Assembly (NCBI GenBank): GCA_934098375.1
Contig: CAKOOC010000029.1
Location: forward strand, 1-11,624
Direction of reading: 5' to 3'
DNA: 11,624 nucleotides
Source of the DNA: an uncultured Bacilli bacterium
GTDB lineage: Bacteria; Bacillota_I; Bacilli_A; RF39; UBA660
Shown here: piece after piece, positions 1-6,652 of the stretch
Position numbering within the stretch: the stretch's first letter is position 1
How the letters are laid out: every line of letters begins with the position of its first letter
Position numbers and translations under genes: made by a program
The notes under the pieces: model-generated
Told to the model about the DNA's origin: nothing
The model's database searches: none
Seen by the model: the letters and a program-made list of their open reading frames with translations, nothing else

Positions 1-7
1 ATAGTTT

Positions 8-14
8 TGTCGAA
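8..14 (+). promoter_or_regulatory. Spo0A box upstream of spoIIAA-sigF
   Basis: The seven bases TGTCGAA match the Spo0A-binding consensus exactly, about 54 bp before the spoIIAA start. In Bacillus the spoIIA operon is activated by Spo0A~P with sigma H. I see no good sigma-H promoter here. Weak sigma-A -10 candidates are TATAAC (28-33) and TATATT (42-47). A seven-base match alone is not rare, but its position before a spoIIA operon supports it. Confidence 0.55.
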
Positions 15-67
15 CATGTTTAAAATATATAACAATAAACCTATATTGATATTGTGAGGGAGATGAA

Positions 68-385
68 ATGCTAAAAATAAATATGGAGTATCGTAAAGGT
101 ATATTGTTTGTTAGATTAAAAGGAGAACTAAATAAATATACCTATAAAGGACTTAATGATTATTTATCACCTATTATTGAAGAGCAAGGAATTAAATATT
201 TAGTAATTAATCTTGCTTGTTTAAATAAAATGGATAAATATGGTATTGAGTCTTTAGAAAAACATATTAAGGAAACCGATAATAATAATGGTTATACTTT
301 AATATGTAATAGTAAATTTAATTTTAGAAGTAAATTTAAAACAATAGATAATGAACTAACTGCATTAAAAATAATTAATATATAG
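68..385 (+). CDS. spoIIAA: SpoIIAA-like STAS anti-anti-sigma factor lacking the phosphorylated serine
   Basis: A 105-residue single STAS domain that aligns along nearly all of SpoIIAA: an N-terminal strand pair (residues 9-22, ending GEL), then VINLACLNKMD (46-56). In Bacillus, SpoIIAA is phosphorylated on Ser58 by SpoIIAB, and its unphosphorylated form frees sigma F. The family motif DSSG reads DKYG here (56-59), so the phosphoserine position is Lys57 and the next serine is Tyr58. This protein cannot run the normal phospho-switch. The start is preceded by GAGGGAG (56-62). sigF follows after a 10-nt gap with no spoIIAB between. Family assignment is firm from similarity and position. The functional consequence is inferred. 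It could be a vestigial or repurposed STAS protein. Confidence 0.82.
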   Translation: MLKINMEYRKGILFVRLKGELNKYTYKGLNDYLSPIIEEQGIKYLVINLACLNKMDKYGIESLEKHIKETDNNNGYTLICNSKFNFRSKFKTIDNELTALKIINI

Positions 386-395
386 GTGATAAAAT

Positions 396-1064
396 ATGGA
401 TGATTATATTTTAAGTGAAGAAGAATTATTTGATAAGTATACTCCTTATATTTATAAAATTGCCAAAAAATTTTATAATGTTGAACTAGCCGATTTATAT
501 CAAGCAGGAGCAATTGGACTTATTGAAGCAAAAAGAAATTTTAAATTAGAGTTTAATGTTTCTTTTCAAGTATTCGCTTATAAATATATATTTGGTAGAA
601 TGTATGAACTAGCAAATAAAAGTAGAGATATAAAGTTAAGTAAATATTATTTAAGTTTATATAAACAAATACAGCTTGCTAGAAAAGAATTAACATTTAA
701 ATTAGAACGCACTCCTTCACTAGAAGAAATAGCTGATTTTACGAGTATTGATCAAGGGTTAATTAATGAAATTATTGTTTTAACAACTAATATGCTGAGT
801 TTAGAAGAAGAATATCAAACGGTTCATGGAGATAGTCTACCGCTTAAGGAATGTATTGGCACTGCGCCTAATATGGATGAACAAATTATGATAAATGATT
901 CATTAGAAAATTTAGAACCACTTGAACAGGATGTTATTAGAATTAGATATTTTGAAGATTTAACCCAAATGGAAACCGCTAAAGTGTTAGGCATTAGTCA
1001 AGTTAAGGTTTCAAGATTGGAACAAAAAGGCAAAGCAAAAATAAAAGAGTATATTGCGGCGTAA
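396..1064 (+). CDS. sigF: Sporulation sigma factor F (divergent, short)
   Basis: A sigma-70-family factor of 222 residues, against about 255 for Bacillus sigma F. It should direct RNA polymerase to early forespore genes. Region 2.2 is clear (DLYQAGAIGLIEAKRNF, 33-49), as is the region 4.2 helix-turn-helix (GISQVKVSRLEQKGK, 199-213). The N-terminus is about 30 residues shorter than usual. The segment around region 2.4, normally FIRDDGTVKVSR, reads ELANKSRDIKLSK (71-83), so -10 recognition may differ. The name rests on position: spoIIAA precedes it and spoVA genes follow, as in Bacillus. The ribosome binding site GGTGAT lies at 385-390. With spoIIAB absent, how it is held inactive is unknown. 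Confidence 0.8.
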   Translation: MDDYILSEEELFDKYTPYIYKIAKKFYNVELADLYQAGAIGLIEAKRNFKLEFNVSFQVFAYKYIFGRMYELANKSRDIKLSKYYLSLYKQIQLARKELTFKLERTPSLEEIADFTSIDQGLINEIIVLTTNMLSLEEEYQTVHGDSLPLKECIGTAPNMDEQIMINDSLENLEPLEQDVIRIRYFEDLTQMETAKVLGISQVKVSRLEQKGKAKIKEYIAA

Positions 1065-1077
1065 TGTGTTCATAATA
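1049..1077 (+). promoter_or_regulatory. Candidate sigma-G promoter of the spoVA operon
   Basis: GTATA (1049-1053) fits the sigma-G -35 pattern GHATR. CATAATA (1071-1077) fits the -10 pattern CATNNTA in full. The spacer is 17 nt against a usual 17-18. The site overlaps the end of sigF and sits just before spoVAC, where Bacillus also uses a sigma-G promoter for spoVA. The predicted leader would be very short (start codon at 1092). Not tested against background frequency in this AT-rich DNA. Confidence 0.5.
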
Positions 1078-1091
1078 CTATTAGTGATATT

Positions 1092-1529
1092 ATGAATAGA
1101 AAAGATTATTTAAACTTAGTAGATAAGTTAACGCCCAAAGAAGATAAACGAAAAAATTATTTGCTTGCTTTTTTTATGGGTGGATGTGTTGGAGCATTTG
1201 GAGAAATAATAAAATTACTTTTGATGAATGTATTTAATTTTGGTAAAGAAGATGCTGTAAGTATAGTACTTTTAATAGTAATATTTACATCATGTTTGCT
1301 CACGGCAATGGGATTATTTGATAATTTAGTAAGTAAATTTAAATGCGGACTAATAATTCCCATATCAGGTTTTGCGCACTCCGTTATGAGTGCCGTATTA
1401 GATTATAAAAAGGACGGACTTATTACTGGGGTAGGCGCTAATATTTTTAAATTAGCCGGATGCGTACTTCTTTATGGAATTGTTAGTGGGTTTGTATTTG
1501 GAATATTAAAGGTGATTATTAATGTTTAA
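1092..1529 (+). CDS. spoVAC: Stage V sporulation protein AC, DPA channel subunit
   Basis: A 145-residue membrane protein of about the length of Bacillus SpoVAC (150). SpoVAC is the mechanosensitive part of the SpoVA complex in the spore inner membrane, which moves calcium-dipicolinic acid into the forespore and out at germination. A soluble N-terminal stretch (1-22) leads into several hydrophobic segments (24-46, 55-75, 85-102, 112-144). The family-like stretch PISGFAHSVMSAV (90-102) and the following GVGANIFKLAG (113-123) support the call. The start has AGTGAT at 1083-1088. It overlaps spoVAD by 8 bp. spoVAA and spoVAB, which lie between sigF and spoVAC in Bacillus, are absent, as in several clostridia. 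Confidence 0.92.
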   Translation: MNRKDYLNLVDKLTPKEDKRKNYLLAFFMGGCVGAFGEIIKLLLMNVFNFGKEDAVSIVLLIVIFTSCLLTAMGLFDNLVSKFKCGLIIPISGFAHSVMSAVLDYKKDGLITGVGANIFKLAGCVLLYGIVSGFVFGILKVIINV

Positions 1530-2469
1530 TTTTAATGATATATATATAAATAATTGGTTTAGTGTAGTAGGGCCTTTAGAAAAAAATTCTAAACTTAAAA
1601 ATTATGATATTGCTATGAGTGATTATTATTTTAATGAGTCAACAGTGGAAAAAGCCGAAATAAAAATGCAAAATGTGGTTCTTAATTATTTAACGAAAAG
1701 TAAAACGCCAAATATTGTAGTAGGAGGAGATCTTTCTAATCAAATTGTTACAACAAATATGGCTCTTAAAGATCGAAATATTCCTTATTTAGGGTTATAC
1801 TCAGCATGCGCGACAAGTGGAGAATCTTTGATTACATTAGCATCTTTAATTGATAGTAAGAAAATATCTGAGGGAATATGCATAACAAGTTCACATAATT
1901 TAAATGCGGAAAAAGAATTTAGATTTCCAATTGAATATGGAGCACCAAAACCTATGAGAAGTACTTTTACAGTAACGGGAGCTATCGGACTATATTTATC
2001 TAAAACTAAATCAAATATTAAAATAGTTAATGGAACAATTGGATGTGTAATAGATTCCTATGTTAAAGATGTTTATAATATGGGAGGTGTTATGGCACTA
2101 TCAGCGGCGGATACTCTTATTAGACATTTAAACTTAACGAAGACAAAAATAGAAGATTATGATTTAGTAGTAACTGGTGATTTGGGACTCGTTGGCGAGA
2201 AAATATTTAGAGAAATTTTAAAGCAAAAAAATACTAAACTAAAAAATTATGTAGATGCAGGAACACTAATTTATAATAATATTAAGTATTCAGGGGGAAG
2301 TGGCCCGGTTACTTTACCACTCGTATTTTTTAATAATATTGTACATAATAAAAAATATAAAAAAATAATATATATCGCGACGGGATCATTACATAGTCCG
2401 GTATTAGTAAATCAGAAAAATACAATACCCGCCATAAGCCATGCTTTAACAATTGAGGTGGAAAGATGA
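1522..2469 (+). CDS. spoVAD: Stage V sporulation protein AD, thiolase-fold DPA-binding subunit
   Basis: A 315-residue soluble protein, slightly short of Bacillus SpoVAD (338), the shortfall being mainly at the N-terminus. SpoVAD is a thiolase-like protein that binds dipicolinic acid at the inner spore membrane. Matches are continuous with the family: VGGDLSNQ, YSACATSGESL (residues 93-103, the former thiolase nucleophile area), ITSSHN, EKEFRFPIEYGAPKP, VTGDLG and the C-terminal ATGSLHSP. A strong AAAGGTGAT ribosome site (1508-1516) sets the start inside the end of spoVAC. The TGA stop overlaps the spoVAE start (ATGA), so the three genes are probably translationally coupled. Confidence 0.95.
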   Translation: MFNFNDIYINNWFSVVGPLEKNSKLKNYDIAMSDYYFNESTVEKAEIKMQNVVLNYLTKSKTPNIVVGGDLSNQIVTTNMALKDRNIPYLGLYSACATSGESLITLASLIDSKKISEGICITSSHNLNAEKEFRFPIEYGAPKPMRSTFTVTGAIGLYLSKTKSNIKIVNGTIGCVIDSYVKDVYNMGGVMALSAADTLIRHLNLTKTKIEDYDLVVTGDLGLVGEKIFREILKQKNTKLKNYVDAGTLIYNNIKYSGGSGPVTLPLVFFNNIVHNKKYKKIIYIATGSLHSPVLVNQKNTIPAISHALTIEVER

Positions 2470-2816
2470 CAATTATATATTCATTTTTATTTTGTGGTCT
2501 TATATGTTTAATAGGACAGATTATTCTTGATAATACCAGTTTTACGCCAGGTCATATTACAAGCATATTTGTAGTATTAGGTTCATTCTTATGCTCTATT
2601 AGTTTATATGAGAAGATTTTAAAAGTAGTGGGAATAGGCGCTAGTTTACCAATCATGTCATTTGGAAACTTACTAACCAAGGGTGCTTATACTGGATATT
2701 TAGAAAATGGTTTTATAGGAATATTTACTAATATTTTATGTAATGTATCTTTAGGAATATCTTCAGTGGTAATTTTTTCTTTCTTCTTAATGTTAATATT
2801 TAAATCAAAAGACTAA
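2466..2816 (+). CDS. spoVAE: Stage V sporulation protein AE, DPA channel membrane subunit
   Basis: A 116-residue integral membrane protein, the same length as Bacillus SpoVAEb. It is thought to form the membrane part of the dipicolinate channel with SpoVAC, while SpoVAD docks on it. Recognisable family stretches are GLICLIGQ (11-18), LTPxH replaced by FTPGH, GIGASLPIMSFGNLL (56-70) and a final LIFKSKD resembling the family ending LIFKPKG. The start codon overlaps the spoVAD stop by 4 bp. It is the last gene of the spoVA unit. The next gene has its own promoter immediately after the stop. Confidence 0.94.
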   Translation: MTIIYSFLFCGLICLIGQIILDNTSFTPGHITSIFVVLGSFLCSISLYEKILKVVGIGASLPIMSFGNLLTKGAYTGYLENGFIGIFTNILCNVSLGISSVVIFSFFLMLIFKSKD

Positions 2817-2818
2817 AA

Positions 2819-2852
2819 ATCGACACAATAATACGTGCCTTTTTTTTATAAT
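2819..2852 (+). promoter_or_regulatory. spoIIG-type promoter: Spo0A box over the -35, long spacer
   Basis: The -35 TCGACA (2820-2825, 5 of 6 to TTGACA) and -10 TATAAT (2847-2852, perfect) are 21 bp apart, far over the usual 17. The Bacillus spoIIG promoter has the same oddity with 22 bp and needs Spo0A~P to fire. On the minus strand 2819-2825 reads TGTCGAT, one mismatch from the Spo0A box, and it overlaps the -35 as in spoIIG. The -10 contains the ATG at 2851, which argues that spoIIGA starts further downstream, at 2869. Confidence 0.65.
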
Positions 2853-2868
2853 GAAACTGGTGATAAAA

Positions 2869-3633
2869 ATGGTTATATATGTAGATTTAATAATCATATT
2901 AAATATATTTATAGACTTTATTTTATTGCTATTTGAAAACCTTTTACTTAAAAGAAATGGAAAATTATATAGAATTATATTGGCAGCAATTGTAAGTGGA
3001 GTATCAACTATTTTACTGTTCTATATTAAAAATAATACGATCCTTTTAGGTTATAAATTACTAATTAGTATATTAATGGTAATCATAGCTTTTAAATACC
3101 AAAATTTTTATTATTTTAAAGATAATATTATTTGGCTTTATATTTTAAGTATAGTTTTAGGGGGTGCTTTATATTTTTTAGGAAATCAAATTAACTTAAG
3201 TAATAATAATATTTTATTTGCGAGTAGAGGCTTAAAAGTCAATATTATTTTTTTACTATTTTTAGCACCAATTCTTTTATATAGATATGTAAAAATATCT
3301 AGAAAATATAAAATAGCATATTCTAATTATTATGATACAGTCATATATTATGATGATGTTATTTTAAAGGGAACCGGTTTTTTAGATACGGGTAATAATT
3401 TAAAAGATCCTTATTTAAAACGGCCCATTGTTTTAATAAATAAAGAATTAATTACTAAAAAAGTAAATACTTTCTTGGTGCCATATCATACAGTTAATAA
3501 TGATGGATTACTGGAAGTATTTAAACCAGAAAAAATTATTGTTAATAAAAAAACAGTAAAAAATGTTTTAGTAGGACTAACGGACGTAAACATTAATGGA
3601 ATAAAAATAATTCTTAACAAGGAGGCATTATGA
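2869..3633 (+). CDS. spoIIGA: Sporulation sigma-E processing aspartic protease SpoIIGA
   Basis: A membrane-bound aspartic protease that cuts the pro-sequence from pro-sigma E in the mother cell after a forespore signal (SpoIIR). With the start at 2869 it has 254 residues (Bacillus 309). An N-terminal half of about five membrane segments opens with MVIYVDLIIILNIFIDF, which aligns with the Bacillus start MKIYLDVIWLLNF. A cytoplasmic protease half follows. The catalytic motif is FLDTGNNLKDP with Asp173, equivalent to Bacillus Asp183. I prefer ATG 2869 over ATG 2851 because GGTGAT (2859-2864) fits it and the upstream ATG lies in the promoter -10. The stop overlaps sigE by 4 bp (ATGA). Confidence 0.93.
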   Translation: MVIYVDLIIILNIFIDFILLLFENLLLKRNGKLYRIILAAIVSGVSTILLFYIKNNTILLGYKLLISILMVIIAFKYQNFYYFKDNIIWLYILSIVLGGALYFLGNQINLSNNNILFASRGLKVNIIFLLFLAPILLYRYVKISRKYKIAYSNYYDTVIYYDDVILKGTGFLDTGNNLKDPYLKRPIVLINKELITKKVNTFLVPYHTVNNDGLLEVFKPEKIIVNKKTVKNVLVGLTDVNINGIKIILNKEAL

Positions 3634-4322
3634 AAAAATTATGGCAATTTATTTGTAAAATATTAAAAATAGATAATAGTTTGCTTTTTATTGGAAGCAC
3701 GGATATATTACCGCCACCACTTTCTAAAGAAGATGAACTTGATTTTATTATTAAAGCAAAAGCTGGTGATATAAAAGCCCGTAATAAACTAATTGAACAT
3801 AATTTAAGATTAGTAGTTTTTTTAGCTAAAAAATATGAAAGTACAGGTTATGATTTAGAGGATTTAGTAAGTATTGGTTCAATTGGACTTATTAAAGGAA
3901 TTGAAACATATAAAGTTGATAAAAATATTAAACTTGCTACTTATGCTAGTAGATGCATTGCGAATGAAATATTAATGTATATAAGAAAAAATAAAAAAAG
4001 AAAAACAGAAGTGAGTTTAGAAGATGCTTTAAATTATGATTCAGATGGCAATGAATTACATTTAGAAGATATTTTAGGAACGGAAGAAAATATTATATTT
4101 AATGAATTTTCCTATAAAGTAGATAAAGAAGCATTATCCAAAGAATTAACAAAATTAAATGATAGAGAAAAATTAATAATGACACTTCGTTATGGATTAA
4201 ATGATACAGATGAATACACCCAAAAAGAAGTAGCAGAAATGTTAGGAATAAGCCAGTCATATATATCAAGAATTGAAAAGAAAGTTATAAAAAAATTGCA
4301 ACTTTTAATGGAATGTAAATAA
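3630..4322 (+). CDS. sigE: Sporulation sigma factor E, made as pro-sigma E
   Basis: A 230-residue early mother-cell sigma factor, near full family length (239), and the best conserved sporulation protein here. The N-terminal pro-sequence (about residues 1-21) ends in FIGSTDILPPPLS (20-32), matching the Bacillus processing region YIGGSEALPPPLS. Region 2 is intact (NLRLVVFLAKKYE, 58-70; DLVSIGSIGLIKG, 79-90; KLATYASRCIANEILMYIR, 101-119). Region 4.2 carries GISQSYISRIEKK (206-218). A strong AAGGAGG site (3619-3625) and the 4-bp overlap with spoIIGA indicate coupled translation from the Spo0A-dependent promoter upstream. Nothing in it looks degenerate, so a functional mother-cell programme is likely. 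Confidence 0.97.
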   Translation: MKKLWQFICKILKIDNSLLFIGSTDILPPPLSKEDELDFIIKAKAGDIKARNKLIEHNLRLVVFLAKKYESTGYDLEDLVSIGSIGLIKGIETYKVDKNIKLATYASRCIANEILMYIRKNKKRKTEVSLEDALNYDSDGNELHLEDILGTEENIIFNEFSYKVDKEALSKELTKLNDREKLIMTLRYGLNDTDEYTQKEVAEMLGISQSYISRIEKKVIKKLQLLMECK

Positions 4323-4328
4323 TTATTA

Positions 4329-4357
4329 TTGATTTTAAGAAACTACTATTATATATT
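4329..4357 (+). promoter_or_regulatory. Possible sigma-A promoter for the MFS-type gene
   Basis: TTGATT (4329-4334) and TATATT (4352-4357) are separated by 17 bp and match 4 of 6 and 5 of 6 consensus bases. The predicted transcription start falls at or beside the ATG at 4364, implying a leaderless message or a wrong start call. AT-rich spacers produce such matches by chance, so this is weak. Confidence 0.25.
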
Positions 4358-4363
4358 TAGGGT

Positions 4364-5533
4364 ATGAATAAAGATAGTGGTTTTTTTACAGTAAATAAAC
4401 TTTTAAGAAGTATGGTTTTTATTTTTATAGATACCTTTTTTTCGTTATACTTCTTTACTTTAGTTAATTATAGAATTTTACCAATGGCAAAATATTATTT
4501 ATTTACTTATTTATTTTTATTTATTGGTTTTTTCTTAATTAGAAACTTTATGAAAAAAGAAATTAAAATAGGGTATTACCGAATAAGTTTAGGATTACTA
4601 GCTCTTTATTTAACTTTAATTTTATTATTAAAAGAAAATATTTCCAAATATATTGTAATTTTAGGAATAATTAAAGGACTAGCTGAGGGATTTTATTATT
4701 ATCCGACAAATATTTTTGATACAGAAAAGATAACAAATGAAAATAGAAAAAAATATTCAGGAATTCTTAACACGGTAAATACTTTTATAAGTATTATACT
4801 TCCCATTATTTTAGGAGTTTTTTTAGATAAATATTCTTATGTTAAAGTGGGAAAAGTAGTAATGATATTTATAATAATTATGTTTTTAAATAGTTTTTTG
4901 ATTAAAGATGCTAAATATACAAAAAAGAATTTTGATATAGAAAAATTTAGAAAATATATAAAAACAAAAGAGATTTTTAAAAGCGTGGCAATAATAAGAA
5001 TTTTAGAAGGTTTAACATATAGTTCGAGCGCTCTTAATGTAGTGATGACTTTATATTCCATTATATTTTTAAAAAATAATACTCATTATGGGGCTTTTAA
5101 CAGTGTACTTGCTATCATTTCTTTAATTACAACAACTATTTATGCTTATAGTGCGGGAAAAAAAGACAAAAAAATAATTATTTTTACGAATGTTATTACT
5201 TCACTATCTTTAGGCTATTTATTTTTTAAAGCATCAATTTATTCCTTATCATTATTTTTAATAATTTATAATAGTTTTATAACGTACGTAATTTTATTAA
5301 GTAAAAATAAGGTTGCTAATATTACAAATGAATATAAGGAAGTACAAAATAAATATAAGGCTGAGTATCATTTATATATTGAATTTTATTTAGCCCTTGG
5401 AAGATTAATTGGTTATTTACTTTTAGTTTTTATTAGTATATTTGATAATATATTTTATTTTAAGATACTCATTTTAATTGGAATAGTTTCTTATATTACA
5501 TTACTTTGTTTTTTAAAGAGAATAAATGAATAA
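4364..5533 (+). CDS. MFS-type multi-pass membrane transporter, substrate unknown
   Basis: A 389-residue, very hydrophobic protein with about eleven or twelve membrane segments in two halves, separated by a basic loop near residues 180-207 (KDAKYTKKNFDIEKFRKYIKTKE region). This layout fits the major facilitator superfamily. GLAEGFYYYPTNIF and GVFLDKYSY in the first half resemble MFS loop motifs, but I cannot name a subfamily or substrate. It sits between sigE and sigG, which are adjacent in Bacillus, and overlaps the sigG upstream region. That placement suggests a role in the developing sporangium, though it may simply be an insertion. The ribosome site before ATG 4364 is poor. ATG 4412 is an alternative start. 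Confidence 0.7.
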   Translation: MNKDSGFFTVNKLLRSMVFIFIDTFFSLYFFTLVNYRILPMAKYYLFTYLFLFIGFFLIRNFMKKEIKIGYYRISLGLLALYLTLILLLKENISKYIVILGIIKGLAEGFYYYPTNIFDTEKITNENRKKYSGILNTVNTFISIILPIILGVFLDKYSYVKVGKVVMIFIIIMFLNSFLIKDAKYTKKNFDIEKFRKYIKTKEIFKSVAIIRILEGLTYSSSALNVVMTLYSIIFLKNNTHYGAFNSVLAIISLITTTIYAYSAGKKDKKIIIFTNVITSLSLGYLFFKASIYSLSLFLIIYNSFITYVILLSKNKVANITNEYKEVQNKYKAEYHLYIEFYLALGRLIGYLLLVFISIFDNIFYFKILILIGIVSYITLLCFLKRINE

Positions 5534-5557
5534 GAAAGGCTTCTTTTACCCAATATA
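5528..5557 (+). promoter_or_regulatory. Possible sigma-G/sigma-F-type promoter of sigG
   Basis: GAATA (5528-5532) fits the sigma-G -35 pattern GHATR. After exactly 18 bp, CAATATA (5551-5557) matches the -10 CATNNTA at four of five fixed positions. It lies just before the sigG ribosome site. Late-forespore autoregulation of spoIIIG is known in Bacillus. The match is imperfect, and a transcription start next to the Shine-Dalgarno gives a very short leader. Confidence 0.3.
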
Positions 5558-5579
5558 TTTGGTGAAAGGAGTTTTTTTA

Positions 5580-6353
5580 TTGGCAAAGTATAAAGTAGAG
5601 ATTCCTGGGATAGATACAAATAAATTAAAAGTCTTAAAACCGAAGGAAATGACGGAATTATTTAAAAAGTATCAAAATGGAGAAGAATGGGCAAAGGAAG
5701 AAATTGTTAATGGAAATCTAAAATTAGTTTTAAGTATTATAAATAAATATAATAATGGTAAATATGATTTGAATGATTTATTTCAAATTGGATGTGTAGG
5801 ATTAATAAAGGCAGTTGATAATTTTTCTTTAGAATACAATGTGGTTTTTTCTACTTATGCGGTTCCGTTAATTATTGGGGAAGTTAAAAGGTTTATTAGA
5901 GATTCATCTACTGTAAGAATTAGCAGGAGTATTAGAGATAACGCTTATCAAATTTTAAAATATAAAGATGATTATATGATAAAACACGGAGTAGAGCCAA
6001 CTAACAAACAAATTTGTAAGCACTTAAATATGAGTGAGTATGAGCTTGCCACTTCTTTAGAAAGTTTGATAACGCCGGTTAGTATTTTTGATCCGATATA
6101 TAATGATGGAGGAGATACTATATATTTATTAGATCAATTATCTGATAATTCAAATAAAACGGATAAGGATGATGTCATTGGACTTCGTAATGCTTTAAAA
6201 GTTATTAATCCGAGAGAGGCAAACGTTTTATATGCTAGATATATTTATGGCAAGACACAGATGGAAATTGCTGATGATTTAGGAGTTTCTCAAGCTCAAG
6301 TGTCACGAATAGAAAAAAATGCCATTAAAAATATTAAAAGATTAATGAGATAA
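5580..6353 (+). CDS. sigG: Late forespore sigma factor G
   Basis: With a TTG start at 5580 it has 257 residues, close to Bacillus sigma G (260). It directs late forespore genes such as spoVA. I choose TTG because AAAGGAG (5565-5571) sits 8 nt before it, and because the protein then begins AKYKVEIPGIDTNKL, aligning with Bacillus NKVEICGVDTSKL. The upstream ATG at 5526 adds 18 unmatched residues. Regions are well preserved: VNGNLKLVLS, DLFQIGCVGLIKAVDNF, FSTYAVPLIIGEVKRFIRD, IYNDGGD and GVSQAQVSRIEK. The Asn in VNGN (residue 44) corresponds to sigma-G Asn45, which in Bacillus is linked to binding of the anti-sigma factor Gin/CsfB. No csfB is visible here. Confidence 0.94.
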   Translation: MAKYKVEIPGIDTNKLKVLKPKEMTELFKKYQNGEEWAKEEIVNGNLKLVLSIINKYNNGKYDLNDLFQIGCVGLIKAVDNFSLEYNVVFSTYAVPLIIGEVKRFIRDSSTVRISRSIRDNAYQILKYKDDYMIKHGVEPTNKQICKHLNMSEYELATSLESLITPVSIFDPIYNDGGDTIYLLDQLSDNSNKTDKDDVIGLRNALKVINPREANVLYARYIYGKTQMEIADDLGVSQAQVSRIEKNAIKNIKRLMR

Positions 6354-6389
6354 GTTAGTGCATATAATTTAGTGGTGAAGTTTATGCTG

Positions 6390-6602
6390 ATGAGTGATTT
6401 ACAAAGTAAAGATATTATTAATATAACAAATGGAACGAAAATTGGAAAAATTATCGATATTGAGGTAAATAACGAAGGCCTAATTAATTATTTAATAGTA
6501 GGAGAAATCAAAATGATGAAAAGATTAAATACAAGTGAATATAAAATAAATTTTAAACAAATAAGAACAATTGGTTCAGATGTAATATTAGTAGAGATTT
6601 GA
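6390..6602 (+). CDS. ylmC: YlmC/YmxH-family PRC-barrel protein
   Basis: A small protein, 70 residues from ATG 6390, with the short all-beta PRC-barrel pattern. LQSKDIINITNGTKIGKIIDIEV aligns in segments with Bacillus YlmC (FQVKDIVNVSNGKKLGSIGDID), and both end in VILV. Its function is unknown. The family is typical of spore formers and lies just downstream of sigG in Bacillus, as here. An in-frame GTG at 6372 and ATG at 6384 are possible starts. GGTGAAG (6374-6380) is best spaced for 6390. TATAAT at 6363-6368 could be a -10 but has no convincing -35. Confidence 0.82.
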   Translation: MSDLQSKDIINITNGTKIGKIIDIEVNNEGLINYLIVGEIKMMKRLNTSEYKINFKQIRTIGSDVILVEI

Positions 6603-6627
6603 AATAAATATTAAAATATATTATAAT
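6599..6627 (+). promoter_or_regulatory. Sigma-A promoter of lspA-rluD
   Basis: TTGAAA (6599-6604, 5 of 6) and TATAAT (6622-6627, perfect) are separated by 17 bp, a near-consensus housekeeping promoter. It overlaps the ylmC stop codon and leaves a leader of about 20 nt before lspA, with the ribosome site AGAGGTG in front of ATG 6653. Confidence 0.75.
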
Positions 6628-6652
6628 ATAAATACTTTTTAAGAGGTGAAAA

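Noticed and set aside
11..20. CGAACATGTT as a LexA (SOS) box
   Set aside because: The Bacillus SOS box needs GAAC-N4-GTTC; the spacing here is wrong. The overlapping Spo0A box fits the gene context better.
1..57. Open reading frame ending at TGA 55-57, possibly the end of an upstream gene in the spoIIA operon
   Set aside because: Eighteen open codons are not significant at this base composition and the sequence does not resemble the end of SpoIIAB or DacF. It cannot be excluded, since the window starts here, and it would weaken the claim that the Spo0A box is intergenic.
6363..6368. TATAAT before ylmC as a definite promoter
   Set aside because: No convincing -35 at 16-18 bp; an isolated -10 is common in this composition.
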